Assembly (NCBI GenBank): GCA_964580525.1
Contig: CAZOKN010000059.1
Span: forward strand, 1 to 8,632
Direction of reading: 5' to 3'
Origin: CAZOKN01 sp964580525
Lineage (GTDB): Bacteria; Pseudomonadota; Alphaproteobacteria; Rickettsiales; UBA6187
Length of the DNA: 8,632 nucleotides
Shown: positions 7,318-8,632 of the stretch, piece by piece
How positions within the stretch are numbered: position 1 is the stretch's first letter
How the letters are laid out: every line of letters starts with the position of its first letter
Program-made: the position numbers and the translations under genes
The notes under the pieces: model-generated
What the model saw: only the letters and a program-made list of their open reading frames with translations
The model's database searches: none
Told to the model about the DNA's origin: nothing

Positions 7318-7758
7318 TTAACCTTCCTTAACTTCAAGACCCATAGATGTAGCAGTACCAACAAGCATGCTAAGAGCAGAGTCAATACTACTAGCGTTCA
7401 TGTCTTTAATTTTCATTTTAGCTATTTCTTTTAGCTGGCTCTTCTTAATGCTACCAACAACCTTCTTGCCAGTTTCACCAGAACCTTTTTGTATATTAGC
7501 TGCCTTCATAACAAGCTGTGAAGCCGGAGGCAATTTAGTAATAAACTCGAAGCTCCTATCAGAGAAAACAGTTATAACAACAGGCAACTTCATGCCAGGA
7601 AACTGTTTTTTTTGCTCTTCTGTTCTGGCATTGAACGCCTTACAGAATTCCATAATATTAACACCCCTTTGACCGAGCGCAGGGCCAACAGGAGGCGATG
7701 GATTTGCAGCGCCTGCAAGTATTTGTAATTTTACGTATCCTTCTATCTTTTTAGCCAT
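7318..7758 (-). CDS. rplK: 50S ribosomal protein uL11
   Basis: uL11 binds the 23S GTPase-associated region at the base of the L10-L12 stalk. The N-terminal domain (1-75) has the proline-rich ANPSPPVGPALGQRGVNIMEF, which in the family contacts translation factors and thiostrepton-type drugs; P20, P22, P23 and P26 are kept. A PPAS hinge (77-80) leads to the rRNA-binding C-terminal domain with the GTATSMGLEV ending. At 146 residues it is a few longer than the common 141-142. About three extra residues lie in the loop at 47-58 (EEQKKQFPGMKL). The start is ATG, with AGGTGA six bases upstream, 24 nt after nusG. Confidence 0.98.
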   Translation of the reverse strand: MAKKIEGYVKLQILAGAANPSPPVGPALGQRGVNIMEFCKAFNARTEEQKKQFPGMKLPVVITVFSDRSFEFITKLPPASQLVMKAANIQKGSGETGKKVVGSIKKSQLKEIAKMKIKDMNASSIDSALSMLVGTATSMGLEVKEG

Positions 7759-7782
7759 TTAAAGTCACCTTGTAGTAAATAA

Positions 7783-8313
7783 TTATACTTTCTCAACTTG
7801 CGAAAATTCAAGCTCCACAGGAGTAGTTCTGCCAAAGATGGAGACAGAAACTTTAACAGTTTCTTTTTCTTCATCAATCTCTTCAACAACACCCACGAAA
7901 GACTCGAAAGGACCATCGTTAATTCTAACAGATTCACCCACTTCGAATGAAACCGTACTCTTAGGCCTCTCTAGTCCTTCCTCTATCTGCAGGAATATTC
8001 TTCCAACTTCAGATTCAGAAATAGCTTGTGGCTTACCCTTGCCACCTAAAAAACCAGTCACCTTAGGAACGCTTTTCACTAAATGCCAGGCTTTATCATT
8101 CATCTCCATCTTCACAAGCACATAACCAGGAAAAAATTTGCGTTCAGTATTAACTTTACGCCCTTTTTTCATCTCTACGACAGCCTCTGTCGGAACGGTT
8201 ATCTGCTCAAAACACTTAGAAAGATTTTCTCTTTCTGCCTTTTCAGCTATCGCCTGAGCGACTTTTTTCTCAAAGCCGGAATGCGCCTGAACTATGTACC
8301 AGTTATAAGCCAC
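7783..8313 (-). CDS. nusG: Transcription termination/antitermination factor NusG
   Basis: NusG binds RNA polymerase across the cleft to suppress pausing, and through its second domain contacts Rho or ribosomal protein S10. The 176-residue product has the NGN domain (about 3-90: NWYIVQAHSGFEKKV, then KFFPGYVLVKM at 59-69), a linker, and the KOW domain (about 123-176: VRINDGPFESFVGVVEEID, then SVSIFGRTTPVELEFSQVEK). F160 matches E. coli F165, a contact residue for Rho and S10, so both functions look retained. The start is GTG (8313-8311), giving MAYNWYIV; AGGGG eight bases upstream overlaps the secE stop codon TAG. The gap to secE is 11 nt, suggesting coupled translation. Confidence 0.98.
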   Translation of the reverse strand: MAYNWYIVQAHSGFEKKVAQAIAEKAERENLSKCFEQITVPTEAVVEMKKGRKVNTERKFFPGYVLVKMEMNDKAWHLVKSVPKVTGFLGGKGKPQAISESEVGRIFLQIEEGLERPKSTVSFEVGESVRINDGPFESFVGVVEEIDEEKETVKVSVSIFGRTTPVELEFSQVEKV

Positions 8314-8324
8314 AGCAAAAACCC

Positions 8325-8516
8325 CTAAAAACCTAAAATAGCTTGCACAACGTTAAAAATAACCCCATCTACCACTAAAAAAAAGGTAGCTGAAATTAAA
8401 ACTAACACCAAAATTACGGCTGTCGATACTAATGTATCTTTTCTTGAGCTCCAAGTTACCTTAGAAGCTTCCTGGCGTACTTGCCTTACAAACTCAACAA
8501 TTCCAGTACCGGACAA
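8325..8516 (-). CDS. secE: Preprotein translocase subunit SecE
   Basis: Small inner-membrane protein of the SecYEG protein-conducting channel. The 63-residue product is the short single-span form common in alphaproteobacteria. Residues 8-27 are the conserved amphipathic helix (EFVRQVRQEASKVTWSSRKD), which lies along the membrane surface and clamps SecY. Residues 29-49 (LVSTAVILVLVLISATFFLVV) form one membrane span. The chosen start is TTG (8516-8514), with GGAG six bases upstream; no ATG is available, and the resulting ten-residue lead before RQVR fits the family. It lies 26 nt after tRNA-Trp and 11 nt before nusG, the usual secE-nusG pairing. Identity is firm; the exact start is less so. Confidence 0.94.
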   Translation of the reverse strand: MSGTGIVEFVRQVRQEASKVTWSSRKDTLVSTAVILVLVLISATFFLVVDGVIFNVVQAILGF

Positions 8517-8520
8517 AAGT

Positions 8521-8528
8521 CTCTCCCT
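8521..8528 (-). promoter_or_regulatory. Ribosome binding site supporting the TTG start of secE
   Basis: AGGGAGAG on the coding strand (8528-8521), with GGAG placed six bases before TTG. It fills much of the 26-nt stretch between the tRNA 3' end and secE, so secE translation should use an RNA whose 5' end may be made by tRNA processing. Confidence 0.65.
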
Positions 8529-8542
8529 ACTTTACAAAACAG

Positions 8543-8618
8543 TGGCAGGAGTGAAGGGACTCGAACCCGCAACCCCCGGTTTTGGAGACCGGTGCTCTAC
8601 CAATTGAGCTACACTCCT
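8543..8618 (-). tRNA. tRNA-Trp (anticodon CCA), 3' CCA encoded
   Basis: The 76-nt cloverleaf reads as follows on the coding strand. Acceptor arms AGGAGTG and CACTCCT pair fully, with discriminator G and encoded CCA (8545-8543). D stem GCTC/GAGC encloses a loop AATTGGTA. The anticodon stem CCGGT/ACCGG encloses loop CTCCAAA, anticodon CCA. The variable loop is GGGTT. The T loop is TTCGAGT. The T stem GCGGG/CCCTT has three good pairs, one G-U at 49-65 and an apparent C-U mismatch at 50-64. It decodes UGG only. The A1-U72 pair and G73 are the usual bacterial TrpRS identity features. Only 14 AT-rich bases lie upstream in the window, so its promoter is not visible. tRNA-Trp directly before secE is typical of alphaproteobacteria. 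Confidence 0.97.
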
Positions 8619-8632
8619 AAATATAACAACCT

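Noticed and set aside
7759..7782. L1 autoregulatory binding site before rplK
   Set aside because: The gap is 24 nt, mostly ribosome binding site, and I could not recognise the two-stem internal-loop motif; absence cannot be proved by eye.
7743..7937. 64-codon minus-strand frame inside nusG
   Set aside because: Out-of-frame overlap with the intact KOW domain of NusG.
1399..8327. UGA reassigned to Trp, because no gene here ends in TGA
   Set aside because: The tRNA-Trp anticodon is CCA, Trp positions use TGG, and there are no in-frame TGA codons; TAA/TAG stops are expected at this base composition.
8619..8632. TATATT as a -10 box for tRNA-Trp
   Set aside because: It ends one base before the mature tRNA 5' end, too close for a start site upstream of the tRNA; no -35 region is in the window.
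1..8632. Mobile element, CRISPR array, phage or defence gene
   Set aside because: Every coding region is assigned to a conserved core operon, and gaps of 146 nt or less leave no space for such a system.

Overview
The window holds a core housekeeping locus read entirely on the minus strand. It runs from right to left as tRNA-Trp, secE, nusG, rplK (L11), rplA (L1), rplJ (L10), rplL (L7/L12), rpoB (beta) and the 5' part of rpoC (beta'), which leaves the window at base 1. Gene order and spacing (2 to 146 nt between genes) indicate one long operon, probably headed by or running through the tRNA gene.

The organism looks like an AT-rich alphaproteobacterium (about 40% GC by eye from sampled lines, more AT-rich between genes). 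This rests on an encoded-CCA tRNA-Trp directly upstream of secE, alphaproteobacterial wording in RpoB (an AKDRNDE...NIYGRL segment near residue 960) and in RpoC, and an L11 start like alphaproteobacterial L11. L11 is unlike what I recall of Rickettsia L11, so an AT-rich lineage outside Rickettsia (Holosporales-like, or an uncultured gut or endosymbiont group) is possible. I cannot settle the order.

Layout: 8543-8618 tRNA-Trp; 7783-8516 secE and nusG (translocon and transcription elongation); 6608-7758 rplK and rplA (L11 and L1 stalk regions of the 50S subunit); 5661-6583 rplJ and rplL (GTPase-recruiting stalk); 1399-5514 rpoB; 1-1337 rpoC fragment, cut just before the catalytic NADFDGD motif. 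Four of the eight protein genes appear to use non-ATG starts (secE TTG, nusG GTG, rplJ GTG, rpoB TTG), each behind a purine-rich ribosome binding site.

The genes themselves are ordinary. The interest lies in the gaps around rpoB. A hairpin with a downstream U-tract spans the rpoB stop codon and the start of the rpoB-rpoC gap. A second GC-rich hairpin lies between rplL and rpoB, and imperfect direct repeats of about 42 nt sit on either side of it. These could be attenuators or processing sites that set RNA polymerase output separately from ribosomal protein output. I see no mobile element, CRISPR array, phage gene or new multi-gene system. All coding DNA outside these eight genes looks like antisense or out-of-frame shadow.
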